A stretch of DNA of 21,205 bases from an uncultured Oscillospiraceae bacterium (GCA_900541565.1 UQKB01000023.1:1-21205); one strand, 5' to 3'; shown: positions 1 to 7,946, counted from the first letter of the stretch. Numbers and translations: made by a program. The notes: generated by a model not told the origin, from the sequence alone.

Positions 1-170
1 ACGTCCTTTTTTCTTTCCCTAATCTGTAACACTTCATTGACAAACCTACATTTTTGCCGCGCCTTTTGTCTGTATTGTAGGGTTTGTATTTTTTAAAAGG
101 AATTTGCAGGGCTATATTTAGGCAGATAAAAATGGCGGCGGTATGAAAGATTGAAAAAACAAAACATAAG

Positions 171-198
171 GCCCTGCAGAGATTGCCGCCTGCAGGGC
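171..198 (-). terminator. Intrinsic terminator of the dockerin gene
   Basis: GCCCTGCAG and CTGCAGGGC form a perfect 9-bp stem with a 10-nt loop. Read on the minus strand the stem is followed by a T-rich stretch (positions 170 down to about 150), directly downstream of the stop codon at 216. The rest of 1-170 shows no gene. Confidence 0.75.
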
Positions 199-215
199 TC
201 CGATTTATAGCTTGT

Positions 216-1586
216 TTAGGATAGGGGCGCGTATACGTCCTGCCCGGTCAGGCCTGCATGCGGATCATTGGCAAGATACCGCTGGACCAGCAACAGATCC
301 TGTATGGAAAAGACATCGTTTCCGCTTACGGTGCAGACTTTTTTCTGGTAGTCTGTCAATGCAATTAGGCCGCCAAGCGCCTTTTGCATAAAGATGACAT
401 CCTGCAGGTCTATGACCTCGTTGCCGTCCATATCGCCGTAAAGGCCGATCCTGGATGCCGGTACGGCACGGATCTGCGGGCTGTGAATACCGGCCCTTGT
501 GTCAATCCGGACTGTAATATGGCTGTTGCCGCTGGGGCCTAAAAGCAGCGTGTAGCCGCTTGCGATCGCATCTGTTAAAAACGACTGCACGGTGCCGTGG
601 TTGTAATATGCATTGAGGATGGGATAGACAACGGCCTGGTCGGCGGCGGTATAAAACGGCGTTGCCGGCTGCTCCCCTTCAATTGTGCAGGTATAAGCAT
701 CTGTGTTGGGATCCAGCTGCAGGGTTACCTCATACACGCCGTTTCCCTTATAAGAAAACCGATGCCGTGTGGAAAAACTGTCCCAGGAGCCTTTGATATA
801 CAGGCTTCCTTCAAACGGCTTTTCGTAAAGAAGGCCCGCCTTTAAGGCAGCAAGTTCTTCTTGCGACAAATAGCGTGTATAGCTGGTTTGCAGGCTGGGC
901 TCCGGGTAAGGCTGGCTTTCGTATGAGCCGACTATCCAGCTATAGGCAAGGGGGTCAACATCTTCTCCCAAAACAGACTGGATTTTCTGTACGGCCTGCT
1001 GCCAGTTGCCAAATTCAAAAGTCAAAATATGGGGGAGGCCGCTTGCCAATATGGCCGCATCAATTTCGCCGTCTGTTACCTCGCCGGAGGATTTTCCGGA
1101 GGTTTCCATGATTTCCTGGCGGAAATAGTCGCGCATAAACTGCCGGTAGCTGCCGTCTATCAAGATCAGCTTTACGCTGCCGTCTGTAAGGCGCGTGCGC
1201 AGCAGATTATATTCATGCTTTGCATACATTTGGGAATCCATTCTGGTTTCCGCATAAATACCGTTGTCCATTAAAACTTTTTGAAAGGCAATACTGGTCG
1301 GCCCGCAGCTGCCCCAATAAAGCGTCAATGCTTCGTCTGTGCGCTCTTCAGGCGAGATTCCGCGGATTTCCCGGATCTTGTCGGCAATTTCCGGGTAATT
1401 TTCGTTATACAGTTGTTCTATGGAAGCCCGCGCCTCGTCAAGTGTGGGCCATGTGGGGTTTTCATATCCCGCGGCACTGCCCGCTGTTGTTTGCGCGCCG
1501 ACGCCGACTGTGGTTATGCTTGCAAGCAGGCATAACACAAGCGGCAGTAAAGCTGCCCTGTAGCATTGTCTTTTCTTTACCGTCAT
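216..1586 (-). CDS. Secreted transglutaminase-like (Cys-His-Asp) protein with C-terminal dockerin
   Basis: A 456-aa secreted protein. I start it at the ATG at 1586, which follows GGAGGAATTCCC and opens a signal peptide (MTVKKRQ, a hydrophobic stretch, likely cleavage after VGVGA, residue 31). The longer frame to 1691 runs through the ribosome-binding site and the promoter. Residues about 45-200 carry GSCGPTS (Cys94), KHEYNLLR (His124) and LIDGSYRQF (Asp144). Their order and spacing suit a papain-fold transglutaminase-like triad. A beta-rich region follows (about 265-370; LYIKGSWDSF, GNGVYEVTLQL), resembling an E-set or carbohydrate-binding module. The C-terminus (about 385-440) is a type I dockerin: the first repeat, GDMDGNEVIDLQD, keeps the Ca2+ loop, while the second, CTVSGNDVFSIQD, has lost the usual first Asp. 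A dockerin implies docking to a cohesin, but none is encoded here. The substrate is unknown; the triad is inferred from motif order only. Confidence 0.75.
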   Translation of the reverse strand: MTVKKRQCYRAALLPLVLCLLASITTVGVGAQTTAGSAAGYENPTWPTLDEARASIEQLYNENYPEIADKIREIRGISPEERTDEALTLYWGSCGPTSIAFQKVLMDNGIYAETRMDSQMYAKHEYNLLRTRLTDGSVKLILIDGSYRQFMRDYFRQEIMETSGKSSGEVTDGEIDAAILASGLPHILTFEFGNWQQAVQKIQSVLGEDVDPLAYSWIVGSYESQPYPEPSLQTSYTRYLSQEELAALKAGLLYEKPFEGSLYIKGSWDSFSTRHRFSYKGNGVYEVTLQLDPNTDAYTCTIEGEQPATPFYTAADQAVVYPILNAYYNHGTVQSFLTDAIASGYTLLLGPSGNSHITVRIDTRAGIHSPQIRAVPASRIGLYGDMDGNEVIDLQDVIFMQKALGGLIALTDYQKKVCTVSGNDVFSIQDLLLVQRYLANDPHAGLTGQDVYAPLS

Positions 1587-1662
1587 GGGAATTCCTCCTT
1601 TTTTCATACAGGCGGCAAAGAGGGGACTGCCACCCTTTGCGATAAAGCCCATTCTGACGGCA

Positions 1663-1691
1663 ATGGTATACCGGTCGCGGTATTTTGTCAA
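1663..1691 (-). promoter_or_regulatory. Promoter of the dockerin gene
   Basis: Minus-strand TTGACA (1691-1686) and TACCAT (1668-1663) are separated by 17 nt. Transcription would start near 1656, giving a leader of about 70 nt before the ATG at 1586. This supports the shorter start of the downstream gene. Confidence 0.55.
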
Positions 1692-1769
1692 TGCATTGGT
1701 GAAAAAAGGTTGTTAAACTGTTAAAAATGGTACAAGCAACGGATAAAAACCAAGTATAACGCTCTGTTT

Positions 1770-2354
1770 TTACGCTTTTGGTTCCGTATGTGGTAAAAGC
1801 TTTTGCTTGAGCTTTGCCTTGTCCAGCGCAAGGGCGGCGACCAAAAATACGACTGCGCTGCCGACAGCCTGAATGGTATTTTCGGGAATGTTTTCCAGTG
1901 CCGCACCCCATGTAACAGGGTTTGTAAACGCGCCCCAAAAGCCCTGGGAGGCCGTGGCCTGGTCAAACGCCAGCAGAAAAACCTTGGTCAGGTAATAGCC
2001 GGCGACGGTGATAACGCCTGCAGGCAGCACCATACATGCGTTGCGGCTGGTCAGAATTTTTTCTGCCTTTCTGGAGAAGGGAAGTGCAATGAGTGCCTTA
2101 ATCAGAAAGGTGGGGAATAAATAGACAAAATAGCCTCCAAACAGGTCAGACAGTGCGCCGCCGATCCCAGCGGAGAGCATAGCGTATGGCGTGGGTAAAA
2201 AGCAGGCGGCAAGATAAATGACCGCGTCCCCCAGATGAATATAGCCGCCGCCTGCGGTGGGAATTTTTATAAAAAAAGTCAGTACCGTGGTCATAGCTGC
2301 AAACATGGCAGACAGAACAAGCAGCTTTAGCGTTCTTTCGGTATGCGTTTTCAT
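1770..2354 (-). CDS. ECF transporter S component (substrate-binding membrane subunit)
   Basis: A 194-aa integral membrane protein with about six hydrophobic segments. The N-terminal half (FFIKIPTAGGGYIHLGDAVI, then FLPTPYAMLSAGIGGALSDLFGGY) is typical of S components of energy-coupling-factor vitamin transporters, particularly the orphan clostridial type annotated as TIGR04002 or ECF-ribofla_trS-like. Such proteins bind a small vitamin-like substrate and use a shared EcfA/EcfA'/EcfT module encoded elsewhere; none is present here. The C-terminus (KAKLKQKLLPHTEPKA) is basic and cytoplasmic. The start ATG at 2354 follows AAAGGA at good spacing. The substrate cannot be read from the sequence. The gene has its own structured leader (2380-2450), and the preceding ABC-F gene ends in a terminator, so it is probably transcribed alone. 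Confidence 0.8.
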   Translation of the reverse strand: MKTHTERTLKLLVLSAMFAAMTTVLTFFIKIPTAGGGYIHLGDAVIYLAACFLPTPYAMLSAGIGGALSDLFGGYFVYLFPTFLIKALIALPFSRKAEKILTSRNACMVLPAGVITVAGYYLTKVFLLAFDQATASQGFWGAFTNPVTWGAALENIPENTIQAVGSAVVFLVAALALDKAKLKQKLLPHTEPKA

Positions 2355-2379
2355 GGGATCAACCGTCCTTTATTAAAAA

Positions 2380-2450
2380 GATAACACCAGGCAAAGGCAC
2401 GGCGCAAACGGAAGAAAAAACCTTTGCATGTGTGTTGCCGTTATCATAGC
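2380..2450 (-). promoter_or_regulatory. Structured leader / promoter region of the ECF S-component gene
   Basis: On the minus strand GATAAC (2445-2440) can pair with GTTATC (2385-2380), enclosing a perfect 7-bp stem GCAAAGG/CCUUUGC (2427-2421 with 2397-2391). GCAAA can instead pair with UUUGC in the loop (about 2401-2410), so two exclusive folds exist. The outer stem is followed by U5, 25 nt before the ATG. Vitamin S-component genes often carry riboswitches, but I do not recognise the class. Caveat: TGC-TATGAT (2451-2443) looks like an extended -10; if used, RNA would start near 2436 and lack the 5' side of the outer stem. Confidence 0.45.
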
Positions 2451-2484
2451 AAAAAACTGTGCATTTAAAAATGCACAGTTTTGC
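2451..2484 (-). terminator. Intrinsic terminator of the ABC-F gene
   Basis: AAAACTGTGCATTT and AAATGCACAGTTTT form a perfect inverted repeat with a tiny loop. On the minus strand it ends in a run of T, 33 bp beyond the ABC-F stop at 2517. It insulates the downstream ECF gene. Confidence 0.85.
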
Positions 2485-2516
2485 AAAAAATAAACAGGAC
2501 AGTTTAAAATTTCCAA

Positions 2517-4436
2517 TCATTCCTGCGGGAATACCTCCAGCTGCAGCTGCAATTGTGTCCATTGTTCAATCAGTTGCTCAAGCAGCTGCCTGTGTTCCTC
2601 CAATTCTGTTGTAAGATGTGTCAGTTTTTCAAAATCTGCAGCAATTTCTTCGCTTTCAAGCATTGCTTCCAGATCTTGTATCGTTTTTTCTTCTGCTTCC
2701 ACTTGCTGTTCGCATTTTTTCAGCCTGGTTTGCAGCCTGCGCTTTTGCGATTGCTGCTCTTTACGCTGAAAATATGCATGGTTCTTTGCCTTTTGTGGTT
2801 TTTCGTAGCTTTCTGTTGAACCGGCGGATGCTTCCTTTGTTTTTTCAAGGTATGCGTCGTAGTTTCCCCAATATTCACAGACGCCGCTTGGAGAAAGCGT
2901 AATCACTTTATCTGCAAGCTTATTGATGAAGTACCGGTCGTGCGAAATAATCAGCATCGTACCGCCGTAAGCTTTCAAAGTATCCTCAAGGGCCTCCCTG
3001 GAAGCGGTATCCAGGTGGTTGGTCGGTTCGTCCAGCAGCAGAAAGTTTGAACCGTGCAGCATAAGCTTTAACAGTGCAACGCGCGCGCGTTCGCCGCCGC
3101 TGAGCATTTTAACTGGCTTGAAAACGTCATCTCCTTTAAACAGAAACGTGCCAAGCGCCGTGCGCACCTGTGTTTGGCTCATATTCGGGAAGGCGTCCCA
3201 TACCTCGTCGAGTGCGGATTTTTCCAGGTTCAGATCTGCCTGTACCTGGTCAAAATAGCCGACGTCTACGTTTGCGCCAAAACGAATTTCGCCCTGTGCA
3301 TGGTGCTTTCCCATTAAAATTTTAAACAGCGTGGTTTTTCCACAGCCATTTGCACCCAAAAGAAAAACACGCTGCCCTTTTGTAAGGTGCAGGTTTACGC
3401 CTTCAAACAGGGGCTTTCCATCAAAAGAAATGGAAAGATCCCTGCATTGCAGCACGTCGTTGCCGCTTTCGCGCCTGGGGGTAAGAGAAAAGTGGATGGC
3501 CTGTGCGTCATCTTCCGGCTTTACAAGCGCTTTTTTCAGGCGGTCAGCCTGCTTTTGCTTGCTGGCCGCCGTTATAAAATTATGACTTTGTCCCCAGCGG
3601 CGCTGCTGCTCCACAATGCCCTCTATACGCTTGATTTCTTTTATTTCGTTTTCATAACGGCGCTTAAGGTCTTCGTTTATTTTTTCTTTTTTCTTAATAA
3701 ATTGTGTGTAGTTTCCACTGTATGCAGTCAGATGTCCGTGGGAAAGCTCCATGGTCTTATTTGTAACGGCATCCAGAAAATAACGGTCATGCGATATGAT
3801 AACAGCGGCGCCCTTAAAGTCTTTGATAAAGCTTTCCAGCCATTCTACCGAGGCAATGTCCAAATGGTTGGTCGGTTCATCCAAAAGCAGAAGATTGGCG
3901 CCAGACAAGAGCAGTTTTGCAAGGTTCAGCTTGGAAAGCTGGCCGCCGGAAAGCGTTAAAGCCGGTCTGTGCATGTCTGCCTCTGTAAAGCCAAGCCCCA
4001 AAAGAGCGGCCCGCGTGCGGCTTTTGTAGGTAAGGCCGCCGTTGTTTTCATATTGCTCCTGCAGAGATAGCTGCCGTGCAACCAGTGTGTCTATATCTTT
4101 TCCGTTTTTTTCTATTTGTGCGGCAAGCAATTCAAGTTCCTGCTCCATCTTTTCAAAATGGGAAAAAACGCTTAGCAGTTCGCTGTACACCGTCCGGTCT
4201 TTCTCTACGCCGGCATGCTGCTCCATATAGCCTATTTGTATGTCCTTTGCTACAAATACATCCCCCTGTGCAGGTTGTAGTTGTCCCGAAAGAATTTTAA
4301 AAATGGTGGTTTTTCCAACGCCGTTTGCGCCGATAAAACCAATTTTATCCCTGTTTTCCACATCAAAGCTTATGTTTTCAAACAGCAAGCGGTCAGAAAA
4401 GGAAAGACGCAGGTTTTGTGCGCGAAGTAAAGCCAA
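2517..4436 (-). CDS. ABC-F family ATP-binding protein (ribosome-associated, no membrane domain)
   Basis: A soluble protein with two ABC cassettes in one chain and no membrane segment, the ABC-F layout. The first cassette has Walker A GANGVGKTT (about 36-44), signature LSGGQLSKLNLAKLLL and Walker B LLLLDEPTNHLD. The second has GANGCGKTT, LSGGERARVALLKLML and LLLDEPTNHLD. A charged interdomain linker lies between them, with a C-terminal coiled-coil arm of about 90 residues rich in Glu, Gln and Lys. I prefer the TTG start at 4436: GGGAGG lies 8 nt upstream, and the protein then opens MALLRAQNLRLSF, where ABC-F proteins normally begin. An in-frame ATG at 4466 adds ten residues and has a weaker AAGGG site. 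Family members act on the ribosomal E site as translation or resistance factors. Whether this one is a housekeeping YdiF/Uup-like protein or a resistance protein cannot be told from sequence alone. Confidence 0.9.
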   Translation of the reverse strand: MALLRAQNLRLSFSDRLLFENISFDVENRDKIGFIGANGVGKTTIFKILSGQLQPAQGDVFVAKDIQIGYMEQHAGVEKDRTVYSELLSVFSHFEKMEQELELLAAQIEKNGKDIDTLVARQLSLQEQYENNGGLTYKSRTRAALLGLGFTEADMHRPALTLSGGQLSKLNLAKLLLSGANLLLLDEPTNHLDIASVEWLESFIKDFKGAAVIISHDRYFLDAVTNKTMELSHGHLTAYSGNYTQFIKKKEKINEDLKRRYENEIKEIKRIEGIVEQQRRWGQSHNFITAASKQKQADRLKKALVKPEDDAQAIHFSLTPRRESGNDVLQCRDLSISFDGKPLFEGVNLHLTKGQRVFLLGANGCGKTTLFKILMGKHHAQGEIRFGANVDVGYFDQVQADLNLEKSALDEVWDAFPNMSQTQVRTALGTFLFKGDDVFKPVKMLSGGERARVALLKLMLHGSNFLLLDEPTNHLDTASREALEDTLKAYGGTMLIISHDRYFINKLADKVITLSPSGVCEYWGNYDAYLEKTKEASAGSTESYEKPQKAKNHAYFQRKEQQSQKRRLQTRLKKCEQQVEAEEKTIQDLEAMLESEEIAADFEKLTHLTTELEEHRQLLEQLIEQWTQLQLQLEVFPQE

Positions 4437-4602
4437 GCCGCATGCCTCCCATGTTTTGTCATACATTTTTGCACCCTTACAGCGCTTTGTAAACTATAAC
4501 ACAAATCAAAGAAAAAATCTATAGCAGCAAAGGCTTGTGCAGGTTTTAAAGAAAAAAGAGAGGCAGCGGCTGTAAATTGCCGAGCAAAAAGAAAATTTTG
4601 CG

Positions 4603-4643
4603 CATGAAAAACGCGCAGCGAAAGGCCGCCGCGCGTTTTCATG
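4603..4643 (-). terminator. Terminator of the feoB operon
   Basis: CATGAAAAACGCGC and GCGCGTTTTCATG form a 13-bp stem with one bulged A around a 14-nt loop. On the minus strand this gives an A-rich 5' arm and a GCGCGTTTTT 3' arm just after the stop at 4655. The rest of the gap (4467-4602) shows no gene; TATAGT near 4491 is a possible -10 for the ABC-F gene. Confidence 0.7.
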
Positions 4644-4654
4644 TATATGTATGT

Positions 4655-4843
4655 TCAGTGTTGAGAGAGTGTGTCTTTTTTTACAGCATGCGTATGGCAG
4701 CATGCGCCGCAGTTGCCGCTGCATCCTGCACAGCCGCCCCTTTTGCGCGCCTTATAAAGATGCCGGATGATCAGCAAAACGACGGCAAGCAAGGCTGCTG
4801 TAATCAAAATAGTCGAAAGATTTTGCAAAATCCATTCAAGCAT
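4655..4843 (-). CDS. FeoB-associated Cys-rich membrane protein
   Basis: A 62-aa peptide with one membrane span (about residues 8-26, LSTILITAALLAVVLLIIR), then a basic stretch KARKRGG and a Cys cluster CAGCSGNCGACC. This is the layout of the FeoB_associated family (PF12669), small proteins encoded directly after feoB in clostridia. Its ATG at 4843 is preceded by AAGGAG, and it starts 24 bp after the feoB stop, so it is co-transcribed. The cysteines probably face the cytoplasm and could bind iron or take part in delivery at the FeoB pore, but the role of the family is not established. In position it resembles FeoC, though the sequence is different. Confidence 0.88.
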   Translation of the reverse strand: MLEWILQNLSTILITAALLAVVLLIIRHLYKARKRGGCAGCSGNCGACCHTHAVKKDTLSQH

Positions 4844-4867
4844 AAAGAACGCTCCTTAAAATTGGTT

Positions 4868-7339
4868 TTATATACCCGCCCGGACGCTCTTGAGCCGATT
4901 GCTTTCCTTGTAAGGCCTGAACAGCAAATACAGGAAGACAGCAACAAGCAGGAAGGCGATTGCTGTAAAGACATTAAAACCGCCGCCCATAAACAGGTTA
5001 CCGATCTGGAAAATGCACATAGATACGGCGTACGCAAAAATGGTCTGATAGCCAATGGCAAAGAACGTCCATTTTGCGCTGTTCATTTCACGCTTGATTG
5101 CACCTATAGCGGCAAAGCACGGAGCGCACAGAAGGTTAAATACCAGGAAGGAATACGCGGCAATCGTTGAAAAGCTTGCCGCAAGCGTAGTCCAGATTTC
5201 CACGCCGTCTTCCGCGACTTCTGCAAAGCCGTAGAGAATACCAAATGTTCCAACGACGTTTTCTTTGGCAACCAGCCCGGTAATTGCCGCAACGGCAGCC
5301 TGCCAGTTCCCCCAGCCAAGCGGGATAAAGATAGGCGCGATGAAGCTTCCGATTGCAGCCAGCATACCGTCAGAGAGGTCTTCCACCATAACAAACTGGC
5401 CGTCGACAAAGCCAAAGCTTGAGGTAAACCAGATAAAGATGGTGGAAAGCAGAATAACCGTACCGGCCTTTTTGATAAAGGACCAGCCGCGCTCCCACAT
5501 GCTGCGCAGCACACCGCCGACTGTGGGAAGGTGGTAAGCCGGCAGCTCCATGACAAACGGGGCGGGGTCGCCTGCGAACATTTTTGTTTTCTTCAAAATA
5601 ATGCCGGACACGATAATAGCGGCAATCCCTACAAAATACGCGCTGGGGGCGACCCACCAGGCGCCGCCAAACAACGCGCCTGCGATCAGTGCAATGATCG
5701 GCAGCTTTGCGCTGCAGGGAATAAAGGTGGTGGTCATAATCGTCATTTTCCGGTCACGGTCGTTTTCAATTGTACGCGAGGCCATAATGCCCGGCACGCC
5801 GCAGCCTGTGCCGATGAGCATGGGGATAAAGGATTTTCCCGAAAGGCCGAAACGGCGGAAGATCCTGTCCATAATAAAGGCGATCCTGGCCATGTAGCCA
5901 CAGGATTCCAAAATGGCAAGGAAAATAAACAAAATCAGCATTTGGGGAACAAAACCCAGCACAGCGCCCACGCCGGCGACAATACCGTCAAGGAGCAGGC
6001 CCTGCAGCCAGTCTGCGCAATGAACCGCCCTTAAAGCGTCCTCAAGCAAAACGGGAATACCCGGAACCCATACGCCGTAATTTGCGGGATCTGGCTCCTC
6101 GGCCTGCAGGGCGGCCTCAAAATCGGTAAAAGCGACGGGAATGGTTTCTTCCACGTTGCCCTCCTCGTCAGTCAGTTCGGCCTGCGCGGTAATATCTGCG
6201 GTTGAGGCCGAAGCAAGGAAAGAATCTATCACAGAAGCGTCGGGTTCTTCGGCTTCCAGCGTTTCGGTAATTGCCGTGGTATCCAGCCCGGATTCCTCCG
6301 CAGCGGCCAAATAGGTTTCTATTTTCAGGTTTTCCACATCGTAGGCGCCCACGGCTTCTTCATATTCTGAAGCGCCAATCCCCAATAAATGCCAGCCGTC
6401 GCCAAAAACTCCGTCGTTTGCCCAGTCTGTGGCGATAGTGCCTACTGTTGTAACGGAAACAAAATAGACAATAAACATAATAACGGCGAAGATTGGAAGG
6501 GCCAAAAACCGGTTGGTAACGATTTTATCAACCCGGTCGGAAATGCTCAGCACCCCTGCGCGTTTTTTGCAGCAGCAGCTTTTGATCACAGAGGAGATAT
6601 AATTGTAACGCTCGTTGGTAATGATGCTCTCGCTGTCATCGTCCATTTGCGCTTCTACATCCCGGATCAGGTCTTCTGCGTTTGGGCATGCATTGCCAAG
6701 CTGCTGAACAATTTTGTCGTCGCGTTCAAACAGCTTAATGGCGAAAAATCTTTTTTGCTGCGCGGGGACATCCGGAAGCATTTCCGCAATGGCGTCCAAC
6801 GCCTTTTCCACTGGTTGTGAGAAACTATGTACGCAGGCGGTCTTGCCTTTTTGCCGTGCCAGGTCTACCGCTTTTTGCGCGGCCTGCTGTACGCCTGTAC
6901 CTTTTAAGGCGGAAATGGGAACCACTTCGCAGCCCAGCGCCTTTTTCAGCTGCGCCGGGTCGATTACATCACCGTTTTTCTGAACGACATCCATCATATT
7001 TACAGCCATAACAACGGGAATCCCAAGTTCTGCCAGCTGTGTGCTCAGATACAGGTTTCTTTCAATATTTGTGCCGTCAACAATGTTTAAAATAACATCC
7101 GGCTTTTCCTGCAACAGGTAATTTCTTGCCACAACCTCTTCCAGGGTATAGGGGGAAAGAGAGTAAATACCCGGCAGGTCGGTAATTGTTACGTCCTTAT
7201 TTCCTTTTAATTTCCCTTCCTTTTTTTCAACGGTCACGCCCGGCCAGTTCCCGACAAACTGGTTTGCACCCGTAAGCGCGTTGAAAAGCGTTGTCTTGCC
7301 GCTGTTAGGGTTACCGGCAAGTGCAATTTTAATGTGCAT
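4868..7339 (-). CDS. feoB: Ferrous iron transporter FeoB
   Basis: An 823-aa inner-membrane Fe(II) transporter with an N-terminal G domain. Visible motifs are G1 GNPNSGKTT (residues 9-17), G3 DLPG (54-57), G4 NMMD (114-117) and G5 SAL (about 143-145). The membrane core shows GFVPQMLILF, MLIGTGCGVPGIMASRTI and FIPCSAKLPI, the conserved Cys-bearing gate segments, and ends with FNLLCAPCFAAIGAIKREM. The ATG at 7339 is chosen because GGAGG lies 8 nt upstream; an in-frame TTG at 7357 sits before that site. Odd feature: residues about 325-435, between the first membrane span and the WLQGLLLDG segment, form a very acidic insertion of about 110 residues (many Glu, Asp, Ala, Thr) in the external loop, making the protein longer than usual clostridial FeoB. 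The gene is separated from feoA by a terminator and has its own iron-operator-like dyad. Confidence 0.97.
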   Translation of the reverse strand: MHIKIALAGNPNSGKTTLFNALTGANQFVGNWPGVTVEKKEGKLKGNKDVTITDLPGIYSLSPYTLEEVVARNYLLQEKPDVILNIVDGTNIERNLYLSTQLAELGIPVVMAVNMMDVVQKNGDVIDPAQLKKALGCEVVPISALKGTGVQQAAQKAVDLARQKGKTACVHSFSQPVEKALDAIAEMLPDVPAQQKRFFAIKLFERDDKIVQQLGNACPNAEDLIRDVEAQMDDDSESIITNERYNYISSVIKSCCCKKRAGVLSISDRVDKIVTNRFLALPIFAVIMFIVYFVSVTTVGTIATDWANDGVFGDGWHLLGIGASEYEEAVGAYDVENLKIETYLAAAEESGLDTTAITETLEAEEPDASVIDSFLASASTADITAQAELTDEEGNVEETIPVAFTDFEAALQAEEPDPANYGVWVPGIPVLLEDALRAVHCADWLQGLLLDGIVAGVGAVLGFVPQMLILFIFLAILESCGYMARIAFIMDRIFRRFGLSGKSFIPMLIGTGCGVPGIMASRTIENDRDRKMTIMTTTFIPCSAKLPIIALIAGALFGGAWWVAPSAYFVGIAAIIVSGIILKKTKMFAGDPAPFVMELPAYHLPTVGGVLRSMWERGWSFIKKAGTVILLSTIFIWFTSSFGFVDGQFVMVEDLSDGMLAAIGSFIAPIFIPLGWGNWQAAVAAITGLVAKENVVGTFGILYGFAEVAEDGVEIWTTLAASFSTIAAYSFLVFNLLCAPCFAAIGAIKREMNSAKWTFFAIGYQTIFAYAVSMCIFQIGNLFMGGGFNVFTAIAFLLVAVFLYLLFRPYKESNRLKSVRAGI

Positions 7340-7359
7340 TATGTCTGCCTCCTTCAAAT

Positions 7360-7375
7360 GTTAGCTCAGACTAAC
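7360..7375 (-). promoter_or_regulatory. DtxR-type iron operator candidate upstream of feoB
   Basis: GTTAG-CTCAGA-CTAAC, a perfect 5-bp-arm dyad with a 6-bp spacer, lies between the feoA terminator and the feoB ribosome-binding site. TTAG-N6-CTAA matches the half-site geometry of the DtxR/IdeR consensus. The same dyad occurs upstream of the first feoA-like gene. Confidence 0.65.
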
Positions 7376-7386
7376 CGAAAAGTCTG

Positions 7387-7418
7387 AAAAAGAGGTTTCT
7401 TTATTTTAAGAAACCTCT
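7387..7418 (-). terminator. Intrinsic terminator overlapping the feoA stop
   Basis: AGAGGTTTCTT and AAGAAACCTCT form a perfect 11-bp stem with a 6-nt loop. On the minus strand a T5 tract follows immediately. The feoA stop codon (7406-7408) lies inside the hairpin. Read-through here would set the ratio of FeoA to FeoB. Confidence 0.85.
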
Positions 7419-7627
7419 ATTTGCGCTGCATCCGCTTTCCGAATAGAAAGCTCGTATCCACGCACGGTTACTTCTACGGGATCTCCCAAAGGAGCGACCT
7501 TGCGCACAAAGATCTGTGTTCCTTTGGTAATGCCCATATCCATAATGCGGCGCTTAACGGCTCCTTCGCCATGCAGCTTTTGCACAATTGCAGTCTGACC
7601 GCATGGAATCTCTTTGAGCGTTTTCAT
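7406..7627 (-). CDS. feoA: Ferrous iron transport protein FeoA
   Basis: A 73-aa SH3-like cytoplasmic protein, full length for the family. The sequence shows the FeoA pattern: LKEIPCGQTAIVQKL at the start, RRIMDMGITKGTQIFV in the middle and PVEVTVRGYELSIRKADAAQIEV at the end. FeoA is thought to bind FeoB and modulate its activity. It is preceded by the second FeoA-like gene with an 11-bp gap that holds its ribosome-binding site (GAGGATG), so the two are translated from one message. A terminator hairpin overlaps its stop codon before feoB. Confidence 0.94.
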   Translation of the reverse strand: MKTLKEIPCGQTAIVQKLHGEGAVKRRIMDMGITKGTQIFVRKVAPLGDPVEVTVRGYELSIRKADAAQIEVS

Positions 7628-7638
7628 TTACATCCTCC

Positions 7639-7929
7639 TCAATTTGTTAAAATACGCGCAGCCATTGCCTTGCTGATCGCGACCCGCGTGTTTTTTATAT
7701 TGACAATCACGTTGCCTGCAAGTTCAGAAACAACTGTGACCGGCGCGTCTTCCACAAACCCAAGGCTGTTTAAAAAACGTTTGGTATCGTCCCGCCCCTT
7801 GATAGAGCATATATGCACCTGTACACCCGGCTCTGCCATACTCAGCGGAATGGTACCGGAGCACAGTGGAACCTTGTGGAAAGCCGCGTTGTTATAAAGG
7901 CCCGGGGCGGTTGTCTCACGGAACGACAT
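7639..7929 (-). CDS. FeoA domain protein (first of two)
   Basis: A 96-aa FeoA-like protein and the first gene of the feo cluster. The FeoA core is in the C-terminal 75 residues (GVQVHICSIKGRDDTKRFLNSLGF, then PVTVVSELAGNVIVNIKNTRVAISKAMAARI). An N-terminal extension of about 20 residues (MSFRETTAPGLYNNAAF) is not part of the usual domain. The ATG at 7929 has AGAGG 8 nt upstream; the GTG three codons earlier is too close to that site. Two-FeoA arrangements ahead of feoB are common in clostridia, and the two proteins may have different partners or iron responses. It lies directly behind two operator-like dyads and a 17-nt-spaced promoter. Confidence 0.88.
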   Translation of the reverse strand: MSFRETTAPGLYNNAAFHKVPLCSGTIPLSMAEPGVQVHICSIKGRDDTKRFLNSLGFVEDAPVTVVSELAGNVIVNIKNTRVAISKAMAARILTN

Positions 7930-7946
7930 GGCACACACCTCTTTCT

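Noticed and set aside
1587..1691. Upstream extension of the dockerin protein
   Set aside because: The extra 35 codons run through a TTGACA/TACCAT promoter and the GGAGG site, and they hide the signal peptide.
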